Below, in pieces: positions 4,816 through 5,992 of a stretch of 5,992 bases of DNA; position 1 is the stretch's first letter; each line of letters opens with the position of its first letter. A model generated the notes under the pieces. The model saw only the letters and a program-made list of their open reading frames with translations. It was not told where the DNA came from and ran no database searches. The DNA comes from Patescibacteria group bacterium (GTDB lineage: Bacteria; Patescibacteriota; Minisyncoccia; Minisyncoccales; UBA10102). The position numbers were made by a program, and so were the translations under genes. The stretch lies in assembly GCA_018816925.1 (NCBI GenBank), contig JAHIUP010000030.1:1-5992 (forward strand). Reading direction: 5' to 3'.

Positions 4816-5992
4816 TTTTTGTTGAGACCCATTTCCATTTCCCTTTCCCCAAACACGGAGGCAGACGATGTCTTCCTTGCTTTGCGCATCTTGCTTCAGC
4901 CCTGGAAGTGGAGGAGCGGAAGGAGCATTGCGGAGTTCGAGCGGGTCTTTGGAGAATATCTTGATATACCCTTTACGTTCTCATTTAATAGCGGGCGTTC
5001 AGCGTTCCTCGCCCTTCTTACGGCTCTTCGGTTGGAGAAGGGAGACGAGGTGCTCGTGCAGGCGTTTACCTGCAACGCAGTACCCAATCCCGTGCTGTGG
5101 GCAGGTCTCAAACCCGTGTACGTGGATTGCGCAGAGGATTACAATATGGACCCGAAGGATTTGGAAAAAAAGATTACCCCGCGCGCGAGGGTTGTGGTGG
5201 TACAGCATACATTTGGGATTCCAGCAGAGCTCGAGCGCATCCAGAAGATATGCAGGGAGCGCAAGCTCTTTCTTATTGAGGATTGCGCGCACGCGTTGGG
5301 AGCGAAGTATAAAGGGAAGAAAGTTGGAACCTTTGGGGATGCCGCTTTCTTCAGTTTTTCTCGCGACAAAGCCATATCCTGCGTGTATGGAGGCATGGCT
5401 TTGACCCGCGAAGAGGAGCTCGCTTCCCGGGTGGCCTCCTTTAGGGCAGAGACAGGGTACCCCTCTTTTTTCTGGACGTTCCAGCAGCTTCTCCACCCAT
5501 TACTTATGAACCTTCTTGTGTTGCCTTTTTACGGCGTGGGAGGGAAGTATCTTCTTGTCGCGTTTCAGGGTCTTCGCATATTATCGAAAGCAGTACACCG
5601 GAAAGAGAAGAAAGGCAAGAAGCCGAGTTATTTCCCCAAACGCCTTCCAGCAGCCCTTGCGTTTCTCGCCCTTCATCAATTTGCCAAGCTTGATAGATTT
5701 GCCGTTCGGCGCAGGGAGCTCGCCGCTTTCTACCGGGAACGCCTTGCGAAGAGAATCCCTTCAGCCGCTTGGAAAGAAGGAGCCCTGTTTCTTCGTGTGC
5801 CTGTGCGCCATGCGAACGCACGGGAAGTTATCCGAAAGGCATGGAGTAGGAACCTTTTGCTAGGGGATTGGTACACTACGCCCATAGCGCCCTATGACAC
5901 AGATAGCAAAAAGATGGGATATGAATGGGGGAGTTGTCCCAAGGCCGAAGAATTGGCAAAGACCACCCTGAATCTTCCCACCCATATCCGCA
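4813..5992 (+). CDS. DegT/DnrJ/EryC1/StrS-family PLP aminotransferase (3'-truncated by window edge)
   Basis: Fold-type I PLP enzyme. The family usually transfers an amino group from Glu or Gln to a keto group on a nucleotide-linked sugar used in surface glycans. The frame stays open for 393 codons to the right edge. The last residues (CPKAEELAKTTLNLPTHIR) match the family's near-terminal CPxAE...LxLPxH block, so perhaps 20-40 residues are missing. The start region reads ISLSPNTEADDVFLALR. The PLP-phosphate loop is NSGRSAFLALL (59-69). The cofactor-stacking region is QAFTCNAVPNPV. The pyridine-N acid is Asp157 in IEDCAHALGA, and the Schiff-base lysine is Lys186 in FSFSRDKAISCVYGG. All key residues are present. 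Residues 217-261 form an unusual hydrophobic insertion before the RLPAALAFLALHQFAKLDRF helix. The exact sugar substrate cannot be read from sequence. Its tight spacing after the Mur ligase points to envelope precursor synthesis (inference). Confidence 0.9.
   Translation, partial: MFLLRPISISLSPNTEADDVFLALRILLQPWKWRSGRSIAEFERVFGEYLDIPFTFSFNSGRSAFLALLTALRLEKGDEVLVQAFTCNAVPNPVLWAGLKPVYVDCAEDYNMDPKDLEKKITPRARVVVVQHTFGIPAELERIQKICRERKLFLIEDCAHALGAKYKGKKVGTFGDAAFFSFSRDKAISCVYGGMALTREEELASRVASFRAETGYPSFFWTFQQLLHPLLMNLLVLPFYGVGGKYLLVAFQGLRILSKAVHRKEKKGKKPSYFPKRLPAALAFLALHQFAKLDRFAVRRRELAAFYRERLAKRIPSAAWKEGALFLRVPVRHANAREVIRKAWSRNLLLGDWYTTPIAPYDTDSKKMGYEWGSCPKAEELAKTTLNLPTHIR

Noticed and set aside
4868..5404. 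Open + strand frame of 178 codons inside the aminotransferase region
   Set aside because: Frame 1 from 4813 reads continuously through all aminotransferase motifs (NSGRSA, EDCAHALGA, SFSRDK) to the right edge, so this second frame is a shadow. There is no frameshift.
1..5992. Alternative genetic code (UGA as Gly)
   Set aside because: TGA ends serS and the hydrolase exactly at conserved C-termini and in ATGA overlaps, so UGA is a stop here.

Overview
The window is wholly coding. It is a head-to-tail run of five genes on the + strand with almost no intergenic space. Both end genes are cut by the window edge. In order they are: the 3' part of a class II lysyl-tRNA synthetase (1-1176), a complete seryl-tRNA synthetase (1195-2430), an alpha/beta-hydrolase (2427-3203), a membrane-anchored Mur ligase of the MurF type (3200-4807), and the 5' part of a DegT/DnrJ/EryC1/StrS-type PLP aminotransferase (4813-5992, running off the right edge). 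I see no RNA gene, mobile element, CRISPR array, terminator or long non-coding stretch.

The protein style points to the Candidate Phyla Radiation (Patescibacteria, most like Parcubacteria). The SerRS has the TAEQSVGPLHAGE and EEAGSYGKDTRG wording I associate with that group. The Mur ligase has four N-terminal membrane segments and a GSYGKTTTKE P-loop. The aminotransferase opens with an ISLSPNTEADDVFLALR-like leader and carries a hydrophobic insertion. This placement rests on recalled family style, not on a search. TGA is used as a stop (serS and the hydrolase), so the UGA=Gly code of Gracilibacteria/Absconditabacteria is excluded.

Region by region, 1-2430 is a housekeeping tRNA-charging pair separated by 18 nt. 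From 2427 to the right edge is a tightly packed module. Hydrolase and Mur ligase are joined to their upstream neighbours by ATGA overlaps, and the aminotransferase starts 5 nt after the Mur ligase stop with no Shine-Dalgarno sequence. The run is probably one transcript with translational coupling.

The interesting part is 2427-5992. The Mur ligase has lost the soluble N-terminal domain that normally binds the UDP-MurNAc-peptide and has a four-helix membrane module in its place. It also appears to have Glu where classical Mur ligases have the carbamylated Lys. The neighbouring aminotransferase carries its own roughly 45-residue hydrophobic insertion. My reading (inference) is a membrane-associated envelope-precursor module in which an amide-forming ligase and an amino-sugar-type aminotransferase act on a substrate at the membrane, with an alpha/beta-hydrolase of unknown substrate alongside.
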